A DNA stretch of 64,000 bases from Ailanthus altissimus (taxonomy: Eukaryota > Streptophyta > Magnoliopsida > Sapindales > Simaroubaceae), in assembly GCA_946807835.1 (NCBI GenBank), contig OX327684.1, forward strand, positions 10,310,001 to 10,374,000, given 5' to 3'. The position numbers and the translations under genes are program-made. The notes beneath the pieces were generated by a model that was not told where the DNA came from, did no database searches, and saw nothing but the letters and a program-made list of their open reading frames with translations. This document shows positions 45,640-56,901 of the stretch, piece by piece (the first letter of the stretch is position 1; each line of letters begins with the position of its first letter).

Positions 45640-47021
45640 TGATGCGTGCATTGTATATCTATTATGTTGAACTTTTAAAATTGGTAATTGTTCAATTTGA
45701 ATAAGAATATATGACTTTTTTTTGTGTTATTGTCGTTTTATAGATTCAAAGTTAATAGAGCTATTTGAGATGAAAGTTTAAAGAAAACAAAACAAAAATA
45801 TCAATGCTAAAGTGAATCGCTACAGTGAAATGATACCACACCTATGAACAATAAAATGCTACAGTATTTGTTTGCTACAATGACCCTTTAGGCACCAAAT
45901 TGGGACTTCATTGGTAGAAAGCTTGTCATCTAAGCGCCAAATTTTGACACTTAGATGCCTCTAACACCCTAAATTATTTTAAAACTTTGTGCCCTAGTTT
46001 TAAAGTTAATTTTTAGAGCTTATATAAAGAAGATTAAAAGCCTCACTTGTCATAAAGGAGAGAGCACAAATTTCAAAGCAAAAACTAAGAGTTTTTAGTT
46101 AGAGAAAACATATTAAAGCTTGGAATCTTGAAGACCCTTAAAGATTGAAGACCCTAAAAGCTTCTCCAACTCTCCATTCTCATCTTATCTCATTTATTTT
46201 AATTTAAATTTTATTTTTGTAATTTATGTTATTTTGAACACGGTTACTCTTATGAACTCTTAGATTATTATATTTATGCATTTGACTATAGATAACTAAA
46301 TTTCTTGTTTTAGAACTTGATGAAACTCTACTAAATATTATGTTTTGATGTTGTTAGTTAGTTAATGACTATATCTTGTATTTTTTATTTATACTTTTTA
46401 TGAGTTTAACACTTCTAATTGATTTAAAAATTTGATTAGATGATTTAGACTTATGGATTATGTGCTTAGAAAAGTTTAACCCATGTGTTGAAATTTAAAA
46501 GCATAGCCTTTGAATTTATTGAGTTGAAAAACTAATAAAATTATGATAATTACTTAAAGGTAGTTTAATGCATGTATATAACAAGTTATATAGGAATATC
46601 AACTTGATTGTGTATACATAGGATCTCATTTGATGCTTAAAAGAGGTAATGAGATTAGTTCCAAGCCTTTAATTAATGAATTCACAAGATTATTTATTAA
46701 TCACCAACTATAAAGAACATAGGAAAGGTAGAGTGAAATCAAGACCATAAAACCTTTTTACCATAGAAATCTCATCTCCTTTAATTGCTTATCTATTAGA
46801 TTAATCATCTCGTATTTTGTAAATCAACTTAGTCTTTTAAATTAGCCTCGATAAAGTTAGGTTGTTAGCATTATAGTACTTTGCATTAATTTAAAATACC
46901 AATCCTTATAGGAACGATACTCATCACTTTAGTACTTGCTTACGACCCATGCATTTGCAGTTTTAGTCATGCGTATTTAATTCATGAATAGTATAAGCGC
47001 CTTCTAGGAGTCTATGCATCA
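45640..47021 (+). mobile_element. Tat-like solo LTR
   Basis: It starts TGATGCGTGCATTG and ends TCTATGCATCA, 1382 bp, close to the 1371 bp and GCATCA end of the LTR at 2483-3853. Shared internal landmarks with the fragment at 8202-7749 are GAGCTATTTGA, GCTACAGT words, a GCGCC segment (45935) and a TATATAAAG block (46022). Words such as CTTATAGGAACGATACTC near the end are comparable to Tat/Athila LTR ends. The flanks do not show a target duplication. Confidence 0.6.
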
Positions 47022-48101
47022 GCTCCTGTTTTTGTCTTCTTCAATAGACTATTTATTTTTAGGTTTTTATATCGTTGTTGTTTGATAAGGTACTTGTATT
47101 GATAAATAATGCTTAAATAATATGAAATTTAAATTTTTTGTGAGGCATAACTCTAGCTAAATTACTTGGGCTTGCTAGTTTAATGACTTGAAAATTCTCT
47201 CATTTTTTAGCCGTTTCGAGTTTAATATATGGTTTGTTAAATGTAGAGGTTGCCATGATTGTAATTGGTTTTTGTAGGCTGTTTTCTCGCATGTTGCTCT
47301 GTAAAGGAATGGCTCAGTATTTCCTTAATTTGTATTGTTTAACTGTCTCTTTTACTAATATAAATGTTCTTCATAACAGTATCATATCAAGTGATCCTGG
47401 TTTGGTAATGCATGAAGTTCCTCGTTCAGAAAAAATTGTTGAAAGTTTCAATTCTAGAGTTGATGTTGACAATGAGGTTGTAAAGTGTAATTGAGCCAAT
47501 CATTTAACTGAGGGTTGTTTTAACTTTCTCATTTTAGGTCCTCAGAGAAAACAAAACTTTTGTCAACATATTAAGTCTAATTATTCCTATTGCTTTTGCA
47601 GAAGATAAGTTCTGATGATTTTATGTTTGAATCTCTACATAAACAAATATGCTTCTACATATACTATCAACTTTGTAATTAAAAGACTCAAATGTTTTAA
47701 GCCTTTCCCTTTGTATCAAGGTTGTCTTTCCCTTTGCGTCAAGGCTTAATTTGTTAAAGCATCATCATCCAATATGACACATAAGCTGCATGATTTCTAC
47801 TCTAGTATTTTTGTTTTTTGCTTATTAGCTCAATAAGTTGAATTATAGGTTTATTTTATAATATTTTATTCTGTGACCATATTCCAATTGTTTGTGACTA
47901 ATTTTGTTTCATTACTGAACCATGGGCTACTATGACATCCAACAATTGTCACAATTTTCCTTTATTCTGCCAACATTAGTGACTTTGTACATCTTTTCTC
48001 TGCGCTGCTCAATTTAATTTCTTTACAATAGACATCATGCTTTTTGTCTCTCAATCATTCAGTTTTAATTGGTTCCAATGGTGCTTCTCACTTTTAGAAT
48101 T
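47022..48101 (+). other. Unassigned region with a possible exon at 47380-47476
   Basis: CATAACAG at 47379 could be a splice acceptor and AATGAG/GTTG at 47476 a donor. The 97 bp between them read IISSDPGLVMHEVPRSEKIV and on to VESFNSRVDVDNE, which looks protein-like. The open frame runs to a stop at 47492-47494. The T-rich flanks look like introns. I do not recognise the protein. It may be part of a broken host gene that includes the start at 42820. Confidence 0.25.
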
Positions 48102-48989
48102 TGTTGAGAGAGGAAACGTCATTCTCCCTCTTGAGATTAAGTTGAAGCGAAGAACCCCAAGTTTAACCTAGAACCCTAACCTCTTTGCACAGCGGAATAA
48201 TCTATTTATCAAACAAAATAATAAGAATCCAAAGCAGAATATAAAAGAGCACAACATAATCTTACGTGGTTCGACCAATTGCTTACATCTACAATGGATC
48301 TAAGGATCCTAACCTCTCTTATTAACTTCCCATAGATTTTACAAGGAAAACCCAATGAATAACCTTCAAAATAACTTAATGTTTAGTGAACCCTTACTCT
48401 ACCACGAGCAATGAACACCTAAACGACGATTCCACCCTAGCGCACACAAGTACTTAGTGTCTACCCAATGTTTTTCCTCTCTGAGTATATTGTGCCCGGC
48501 GCCACGGTGCTGAGCTTCAGGTCTGAGCGCTGCAATACTCAACCCTGGTGGCTCCTCCTGCATTTTCTTTGCTTCCTTCACATCTTTGAGTCCCATTTCG
48601 CTTTTCCCTTCGTGTCCCACAGGTCTTAGACTTCTCTATATGCGTCCCACACATTCTAGACTTCTTTTCACTCTCTTCTTTGGTATTCATCTCAATTCTT
48701 GTCCAACCAAGATTGTTGAATCACCAAATCTCTAATAACCCTTCCTTGATTCAAAATCTTCCAAATAAGAAGGCTTCGGGATCCAATCCACACTAATACT
48801 CTAGCACCTAAAGTTGAGTCTAGTTAAGTCTCCACCAAGACTTAACTTTTTTCGGGTTAGTGACTTTGGTCTCCAAAGGCATTAGTGCACCTTGCATAGG
48901 GTATGGATGCGTTGCACTCTTTTTTTACCCTCATCACCTCGGTGATCACGATTTGGATGTCGTCTAGTGGTCTGCATTACCCCAATACC

Positions 48990-49454
48990 TTACATTGGGC
49001 CACTCATGACTATCCTAGTAAACATATAGAGCCCATCATTGTGCTTCTCACCCTCAAACCTTATAGGTCCTTTCTCTACCCTGAGTTTTCCTTTTTTCGT
49101 TCTAATCGAATACCCCTCCGCATCAAGCTTGCCTAAGGATATCAAATTCCTCCTTAGTTTAGGAACATGTCTTACACTATGTAAGTCCCTAGTTTCTCCA
49201 CCTTGCATCCTTAACCTTATGTCACCAACTCCAATGATCTCACAAGTCATGTCATTCCCTATTAGAGCTTTACCTCTCTTGGCTTTGTAGTTGGTAAACA
49301 TCAATCTTTTGGGACACATATGGACGTTGCACCCCGAATCTTGTATCCATTTGCCAACGTACTTTCTCCTTGAGGCTGCCAATGTGTCTACAAATTTGGT
49401 ATATTTCCCCATACTAATTGCAGCCCACCTTCTTGGCCTTTTAATTTCAGACAA
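48990..49454 (-). pseudogene. Protease fragment of the short Copia
   Basis: The 154-residue frame contains WIQDSGCNVHMCPKR, the catalytic DSG motif of Copia proteases. It continues with GNDMTCEIIGVGDIRLRMQG, RHVPKLRRNLISLGKLDAEG and the GLYMF end that leads into the GAG-pre-integrase region. After this the element has lost integrase, RT and RNase H. The frame is open, but it lies downstream of gag in a different frame, so it is not translatable as a normal polyprotein. Confidence 0.75.
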
Positions 49455-49513
49455 TCCTTTCTAAAGTGCCCTTCCTTATTACGAAGGAAACACTTCTTGG
49501 ATCTCCTTCTTGA

Positions 49514-49930
49514 TTAGTTACTCTTCCTCCCTTGTGCAAGCAATGCTGCTCCACTCTTGGACTCAAATTTCTTTGTCAATTCTTTTGAGTTCAATGATGC
49601 CTTGATGTCATTTATCGTTAAAAACTCTTTACCATACAGCAGTGTATCCACAAAGCTCTCATAGCTCTTTAACAATGAACTTAATAGGATAATGGCCTTG
49701 TCTTCATCCTCGGTCTTGATGCCCAATTGCTCAAGACTTATAATGATCTTGTTGAACTCGTCAATGTGAGCTCTCAATAAAGATCCCTCGTACATTGTTA
49801 GCTGTTGCAGTTTCTTTTTCACCAGAAGTCTATTTGCAAGAGACTTCTTCATATATAATGCCTTGAGTCTCTTCCATAGCCCCAAAGCGATTTCTTCATC
49901 ACCAACTTCCCTTAATACTTTGTCGCTCAA
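49514..49930 (-). pseudogene. Gag fragment of the short Copia (UBN2 domain)
   Basis: The 138-residue frame includes ALGLWKRLKALYMKKSLANR, LVKKKLQQLTMYEG, SLRAHIDEFNKIIISLEQLG and KAIILLSSLLKSYESFVDTL. This is the conserved UBN2/retrotrans_gag segment of plant Copia elements. The N-terminal part (49931-50180) is present in broken frames. A zinc-knuckle-like segment lies between this frame and the protease (about 49490-49440) but is disrupted. Confidence 0.75.
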
Positions 49931-50780
49931 TGATAGAATTATGGTGCTGTGAGCCTTTTTCTGAATCGTGTCCCAATCTTTCTGCCTAAATTTTTAAGTT
50001 GTTGTCCCTTTGCTAGTTGAGGAGCTAGCTTCCTCCAAGGCTAAGTCTAGCTCTTCCTTCATTAGTAGAGCCCTAACTTTCTTCCTCCAAAGATTGAAGT
50101 CATTTATCCTATTGAACTTCTCTATTTATTACTTGATTGCAATCATAGTTTAAATACCCCGGGTGTGTATTATCGAACCCTTAGCTCTCATACCAGTTTG
50201 TTGATAGAGGAAACGCCCTTCTTATTCTTGAGATTAGGTTGAAGCGAAGAACCTCAAGTTCAACCTAGAACCCTAACCTCTTTGCGCAGTGGAATAACCT
50301 ATTTATCAAGCAAAATAGTAAGAATCTAAAGCAGAATATAAAAGAGCACAACATAATCTTACGTGGTTTGACCAATTGCCTACGTTCACGGTGGATCCAA
50401 GGATCCTAACCTCTCTTATTAACTCCCTAGAGATTTTATAAGGAATACTCAACAAAGAACCCTAAAAAAAACCTAAAGTTTAGTGAACTATTACTCTACT
50501 ACGAGTAATGAACACTCAAACGACGGTTCTACCTTAGTGTACATAAGCACTTAGTGTCTATCTAATTTTTTCTCTCTCTTAAAGTCTCTCTTAATACTTA
50601 ATCTCAACTAAAGAGTTTATAAGTGTTTATATAAAATTTATTTCGTGTCTACTAATTTTATTTTTTGTTAAAATAAGAATTCACTTATTTTAAAATTTTA
50701 AAATTTTTTAAAATTTAAAATTCAAATAAAAAACCAATTTTTTGTCGCTTCTAAAGCTGAAGCTTTGATAGGATAAAGCT

Positions 50781-53338
50781 GAAGGTGAAGCTGCTTACCT
50801 AACGTGCTCAGTTCGATGTAAGATTAGCCATTGTAATTCCACTTGTCGATCTTAATTAATTTTTCTTACTTTACAAGACACTCCCTCCATGCACCCCATT
50901 AAAAGAAAAAAGAGAATACTCGTTATGTCTAGTGGTTAAAAGTTTTGATAGAATGATGACTGATTATTGAAGGATAAGTATCTGAATGTAGGTTACCAAA
51001 TTATAATATTGTCTTGTAAATTCCAAGTCATCTTCTTAGATTTCCACCCACCCATGTTGTGTTGTCAAAAATACAGTAGTATTGAATAATTTTCAGTAGC
51101 AACGATCCTCTTGTATGTTTCTTTTCTCCTTTCCCCGGGTTAACCGGAAGAAATGTCCAAAATTTAAAGTCACTCAATTTGAACCAGGTAAATATTTTCA
51201 ACAGCGTCATTCTAAATGTTTGTGACTATTTACTCTCTGGTTTAAACTTAGAACATTTTTAATTTGCCTGCTCAGGAGAAAGCTTTACTAGGCTGAAGTT
51301 TAGAAACCCATTTGACAAAGGCATTCTAGAAAATGTGAAGGAAATTTTTATCATTGAGAAGATAAATGGGTATTAATGCATATGTTGTGCCTCTGAACCT
51401 AAGCGCATTTTGTGGTTTCTCTGTATTATTCTTGCTGAAAACTACGAAGTTGGGAAAGGCTGTCCTGATCTTACATATGTGATATCTGTATATTTGGTGT
51501 CTGTATATTTGGTGTTATATAATGGGCCACTAAGAGGTATAAATCAATGGAGCTAGAAGTTTGGAAATCTACTAAACTGGAGAGTACAATTGAGCCAGTC
51601 TATGAAACAATAGCTAACGAAATTTTCGAAGTCATATATAAAGTTTCCCTCGGCTGGTATAACTTTCAAGAAAGCATATACAAGCATATATAGGCTTCTT
51701 TCTACTAATTGATTAGGTATAACATCACAATGTTCTGCTCGAAAAACAGTAAAATACGATGATTTATTTAGATGTAGTATTTATATATGAATTTGTAGTT
51801 TAAAAATAAATTCAAAATTTTGGTCTAAAAATTTAAATTTTAAATCATTAAGAAAATAAATTAAATTAAAATTAATATTATTTAATTCAAAAATATTCTA
51901 CATTATAGTAATAGTAACTCTCTAATACTATAGTATTAGTGATTTACAAATATTATAGTATTAGTGATTTATTAATACCAGGGTGTCAGCAATTTGTTGA
52001 TACCATAATAATAAGAATTCACTTATACTAAGGTGTCAACGATTTACTTAATCGCTGACATCATGGTATTAGTGATTCACTGACACCATATTTAGTATTA
52101 ATAAATTTTTAACTCGAGCATCACTGATACTATAAAATCAATGTCAATGAAATCATTCATTAATGCTAACTTAGTGTCAGTTAAGATTATTTTTATAGAA
52201 GTGGATATTACTTTGGTTGTAGCCTTAAATGAAAAATTAAAAGAATAATTTTTATCTCTTCTTTAATTATAAACCTCATCTTGTAATTTTGTCATTTTTA
52301 ATTCTCTATTTTTATAAAACTATTGGCTCATGCTTGGCAAATATTTTTTATTCACAAATGACATACTTTGATCTGTCTTTAATTTTTATTTTACTAATAT
52401 ATTATATTATTTAAATAAATAATATGAATATTTTAAGAGAGATGAGTTGATTTTTTTGTTTTACTTTTCTTTTTTATTTTCTTCACATTATGGAGATTAA
52501 TAATTATTTTTTTTTAACTTTTTTATTTATTTTCTTCACATAATGGATTGATAGCTATTTTATTTTACTTTTTTACGCTTTTAATGTTTAATTTATTATT
52601 GACTTAGTTGATAAACTGGCCTATCTTAAAACTATAACATACTAATATAAATTTATTTATAAGATCTATTCTTAAATTTTGAATCAAGTCTAAGAAAAAC
52701 TATTTTTGTTTAATTGGGTTACTTTGTAATTTATTGTCTAGTATTTGTGTTAACTACTTATGAATTGCTTTTATTAGTTTTAATTTGAAAATAAGTTTAA
52801 ACTATGTGAAAAATTTTATTGAATTTAAATTTGTGATATAATTTTAATTGTTATATTTTATAAATTTTCTTTAAAATTAATATTATAATTTTATTTTTTC
52901 TATTATATTAATTTATAACTTATTTCAAATTTGTAAATAACTCATTGCAGTTTGATAAAAAAAATACATATCTATTATAGCGAATTTGGTAATGAACCTC
53001 CAATCCCAAAATGAGTTAATGAGTTTGAAAAAAAATTAATATTTTATTTTTAAAATAGATACAAATACAAATTTAAAAATATTTATTTCAAACTCAATTT
53101 CCTGTTATCTCTATCCCATATATATATATATTAATATAATAACATCTATCAATTTTTATATTTTAAACAGTTATACCAAAATTGTATCATTTATGTACTA
53201 GGACCTTAAATTTTACGGAGTACTTCTCTTTTCTATAACTTCTAAATGAAGCAAAGGCAGCCCATCTTAAAAATTGGTATGTTGGTAGGCGTGCAATTAA
53301 GCAAAACGGAATTGAAAGATAATGTATCAAATTAAAAA
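50781..53338. other. Intergenic DNA with a possible exon remnant and degenerate repeats
   Basis: No intact gene seen. It contains a short exon-like piece at 51276-51376 (listed separately) and imperfect repeats of a GTATTAGTGATTTAC / GGTGTCAGCAATTTG type (about 51900-52150). The rest is AT-rich sequence up to the MULE boundary at 53339. Confidence 0.4.
51276..51376 (+). pseudogene. Exon-like remnant, perhaps of a DHHC palmitoyltransferase
   Basis: After TGCCTGCTCAG (a good splice acceptor) the frame reads ESFTRLKFRNPFDKGILENV then KEIFIIEKINGY and stops. The NPFDKG..EN.KEIF pattern resembles the segment after the membrane domain of plant DHHC-type S-acyltransferases (NPYNKG..NF.EVF). With one short piece and no DHHC domain nearby, this remains a guess. 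It could equally be an unrelated or chance frame. Confidence 0.2.
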
Positions 53339-53960
53339 GGGAAAAGTTCACAAATAACCTTTTAATTATTTTATTATTTTTTTTAATCAAATATAAAATA
53401 ATTATACTTTATTAGCAAAATAATTTATTTTTGGACACATTTATCCTTATATCAAATTTATAACTTCTTTCTTTTTTGAAAAAATTTTAAAGATATATTG
53501 AACAAAGTTTATTGATAACCGAATATTTTTGAAGTTGCTATTGTAAAAATTAAAGTGTTGCTAAGGATCGCTTCGAATCAAATCAAAGAAATAGCTCTGG
53601 TAAATTTTCTAAACTTTGTTAGAAATTAGATAAATTTACATTTGAAGTTAAAAGTATTTGTTATTAACGAACTAAATGAGTTAGAATGGTATAAACGGTG
53701 TTGAAATTCGGCCAAAAATAAGTTTTGGAGTGTGTTTGGCAAAAACCAGACGGCGGTCGCTGCGGCCGCCGTCGCGGGGCACATCTCAGGCCCGAGATGT
53801 GCCCCGAGATGCGCATATTGTTCGCACCGCGGGCCTGAAATAGCCCCGCGGCGCGCACATTGTGTGCATCTCGGGTTCAAGACGCCCTGCGATGCGCACA
53901 TAGTGCGCGCCGCGGGGCCGTCTCAGGCCCGAGATGTGCCCCCGCGATGCGCATTTTTTT
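53339..53960 (+). repeat. Left terminal inverted repeat of the MULE
   Basis: The outer ~400 bp are AT-rich and align with the right repeat through TTTTGGACACATTT, AATTTTTGAAAA-like and GAATGGT(A/G)TAA words. The inner ~210 bp (53748-53958) are extremely GC-rich and CpG-rich. A perfect hairpin lies at 53776-53805: arms GGGGCACATCTC and GAGATGTGCCCC with a six-base loop. Confidence 0.75.
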
Positions 53961-54050
53961 ATTTTTAAATATTTTATCTTTTTAAAATATTTTACTAATT
54001 TTTCCATTTGTGAACTTTTCTTAATTTTGTTTTTTGTTTTTTCAGGTCAT

Positions 54051-56540
54051 ATGGAGTGTGATGCGATAGTTATTTGTTTTGGAGGAAAGTGGGAGAGTTC
54101 TAGTGACGGGGAAGAAAGTTATGTTGATTATAGTAATTTTGGAATTTCGGTTCCGAAAGATATTAATTTTGAAGATCTTTTAAATGCAGTATGTTATACC
54201 TTGGGAGTCGACAATGTGAAGTGTAAGGTGACTTTGAAAATCAAAATTGATACAACGAGGTATAACCTAAAGCCTATTGATATTAGAAATGACAATGATG
54301 TTCGGTTTTTTTAAGCGCCAATAGAAGATCGTATTGTCCTTTGTGTGTAACACTGGATCATAGAGCTCCTGTTTATGAAGAAAATGTACAGCCCCTCAAT
54401 CAAAATCCACCATCAATGCATGCTCATTTTATGTCAGCTAGCGGTAGCAACCAAGTGAGCTATACATCTCTATCACTTTTAGCAGTGGTTCCTGCAAACA
54501 CAACAAACGAGTATCACATTGTTTCTCCTATACCCTTTAATGAAGACCCAGCCTATACACATTACGCTTGTGATGACATTGAAAATGTTGGGGATGTGGA
54601 AGGGGACTATGATGATGTTAGAAATGTTGATAATTTAGAAGGGGATGATTTAGCAGAAGGCGGACATTGTTATGTTTCGACAAGCTCCCTAAATGTTAAA
54701 GCTAGAAGAATAGATTTTTGTGAAGGGGAAAACCCTTTTGCGTTTATGCCTCCAATACCACCATCAGACTTAGGCATTTTAGATAAGAATTCGAGTAGTG
54801 GAATTGACGATGTGTTTGTAGGAAAGTTGTTTGATAGCAAAGACGAACTTCACCAGGCTATTAGTATGGTAGCACTTAAAGGTAATTGGAGCTTTAAAGT
54901 GTCAAGGTTAACAAAAGATCATTTTGAGATCAAATGTGATGATGACAGAGTCGATGGCGATTACGTGCAGTGTCGACAGATGCAAGGAAATATTTTATTG
55001 TGCGCAGAATTGATTCAAGTCACGTGTGCCAATTAGATCGATTGCGCGATGGTCATCGACAAGCAAAGTCTCGGATTATTGGCAAATTTATAAAAAATAA
55101 ATTTGCATCTGCGAGTCGACTTTATAGACCGAAGGAAATTCAAGCAGACATACGTGAGGAGTTTGGCATTGAATTAACTTACCCTACTGCTTGGCGGTCT
55201 AAGGAGCATGCATTGGTGTTGATACGTGGTACTCCAGAGGGTTCATATAAATTACTTCCTGCATACTGTCATATATTGGAACAACAGAACCCTGGTACAG
55301 TCACGCATTTGGAGATTGACGATTGCAAGCACTTTAAATATTTCTTCATGGCTCTTGAACCATGTATTAGAGGGTTCCAGTCTTCCATCCGACCGGTTAT
55401 TGCAGTTGATGGTACATTTTTAAAAAATGCATACTTGGGAACAATGTTTGTGGCTGTTTGCAAGGATGGAAACAACCAGATTTTTTCACTTGCATGGGGT
55501 ATTGCTGACTCTGAAAATGATGCTTCATGGAAGTGGTTTATGGAAAAACTCCGAGGAGTTATTGGCGATCTTGCGAATGTTGTATTTATATCTGATCGAC
55601 ATGCTAGTATCGAGAAGCCCATTAAAGAGGTATTTTCTAATGTATATCATGGTGTATGCATCCATCACTTGAAGTGTAATTTGGTAGCACGATATAAGAT
55701 ACCATCGCATACAACAAAAGGAGGGGGATACTTGGCCTCCTATTTTGTTGCTGCCAAGGCGTATCGCATAGCTGACTTTCAAAGGGAAATATATAAGATG
55801 CGAGAAATGAAACCGGAGGCAACGAGATACTTGGAGGAGGAGGTTGGTTTTTCAAAATGGGCTCGATCAATGGGAGCATTCAGAAGATATGACATCATGA
55901 CCACCAATATTGCAGAAAGCATTAACACTGTTGCGAAGAATGCACGTGCCATGACGGTGACTGCCTTAATTGAGTGGATCCGAGAGTTAATGCAAAAATG
56001 GTTTGTTAAGAGACGTGAGGCTGCAGAAAATATGTTAAACTTCTTGACCACTTAGGCCTATGACAAGATTTGGAAGCACAATGATGATTCCGCTCGCATG
56101 ACAATGCATGCAATAGATCGATCTCGTTTTGTTGTTAAGGACGGAAAAAGAAATGGAATAGTGGACATCCCGGGGAAGTCATGTAGTTGTCAAAAGTTTG
56201 ATATGCGATAACTACCGTGTCCTCATGCACTTGCAGTATGCAGGCAGGTCAGATTCCAGTACCAAACTCTTTGTTCGCGATATTACACGACTGAGTGTTT
56301 GTTGCGTGCATACAGTGAACCAGTAAATCCGGTTGGTCATCCGTTAGATTGGATTGTTCTAGAGGAGTTGAGAGTTGCGATATCCAGCCTCCTATAGTAC
56401 GTCGGCAATCAGAAAGACGTCGAAATAATCAAATTCTATCGCAAGGTGAGGCTCCCACGAAGAATGTATGCAGTCGTTGTAAGCAACATGGACATAATCG
56501 ACAAACTTGTCGAAACCCAATTCTATTACATAGTAGTTGA
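54051..56540 (+). pseudogene. MuDR-type MULE transposase, decayed
   Basis: From the ATG after TTTTTTCAG at 54051: an N-terminal domain (MECDAIVICFGGKWESSSDG ... FEDLLNAVCYTLGVD); a MuDR DNA-binding region (VGKLFDSKDELHQAISMVAL ... FEIKCDDD, then RWRLRAVSTDARKY); a DDE/RNase H-fold core with IAVDGTFLK (first Asp), FISDRHASI (second Asp), CIHHLKCNL and TNIAESIN; a SWIM zinc finger CSCQKFDMR*LPCPHALAVC; and a C-terminal CCHC knuckle CSRCKQHGHNRQTC. Lesions: TAA at 54312, frameshifts near 54338 and 54945, TAG at 56053 (Trp expected), TAA near 56209 (Gln expected), and a frameshift near 56385. The longest clean part (54970-56055) spans the catalytic core. An upstream untranslated exon is possible because the ATG follows a splice-acceptor-like site. 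Confidence 0.88.
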
Positions 56541-56901
56541 TGTGTTCTTTATGAGTTATATTTGTATTTTAAAGTCATGTAGTTATGGGCTTTATTTGAC
56601 TAGTTAATTTGCATTTTTTTTTACGATTGCGTTTAATTGATAAGTTTATTGTATTCTTATAAACATGAAAAATTTATTTTATTTTCTAAAATTCCTGGAT
56701 TAAAACGGACATAGTTTCCCCTATTTTTTCTCAAAATCTATATTTCATAAACCTGCAGAAAATACACTTCAAATATTTCTTACATCTCTTAGCTGTAAAT
56801 GGGACCTCCCGTCCCTACCCAAATCAATCAACATCATTTTACAATCTTTATAAACTTACATAAAAAAACTTTATAAACATACAAAAGTTAATTTTCTTTC
56901 A

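Larger units (their letters stand above)
48102..50780 (-). mobile_element. Copia derivative lacking integrase and RT
   Basis: Two LTRs in the same orientation (left 48102 to about 48823, right from 50199) share TGTTGA(G/T)AGAGGAAACG and a GCACAACATAATCTTACGTG block, plus the GTGG(A)TCCA(A)GGATCC word. A primer site TGGTATGAGAGC reads on the minus strand at 50195-50184 (one mismatch to the usual form). A GGTGGAGA purine word lies near 48830. Between them only gag and protease are found; the pol genes that should follow are missing. The right LTR diverges from the left after about 50580, so its outer limit is approximate. Confidence 0.75.

Noticed and set aside
53664..54007. Several overlapping arginine/alanine-rich frames on both strands
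   Set aside because: They lie in the GC-rich inner inverted repeat of the MULE; long frames there result from composition and repeated words, not coding.
55269..56051. Minus-strand and alternative plus-strand frames of 60-117 residues
   Set aside because: Shadows of the transposase core, which has recognisable DDE-region motifs in the plus frame 54970-56055.
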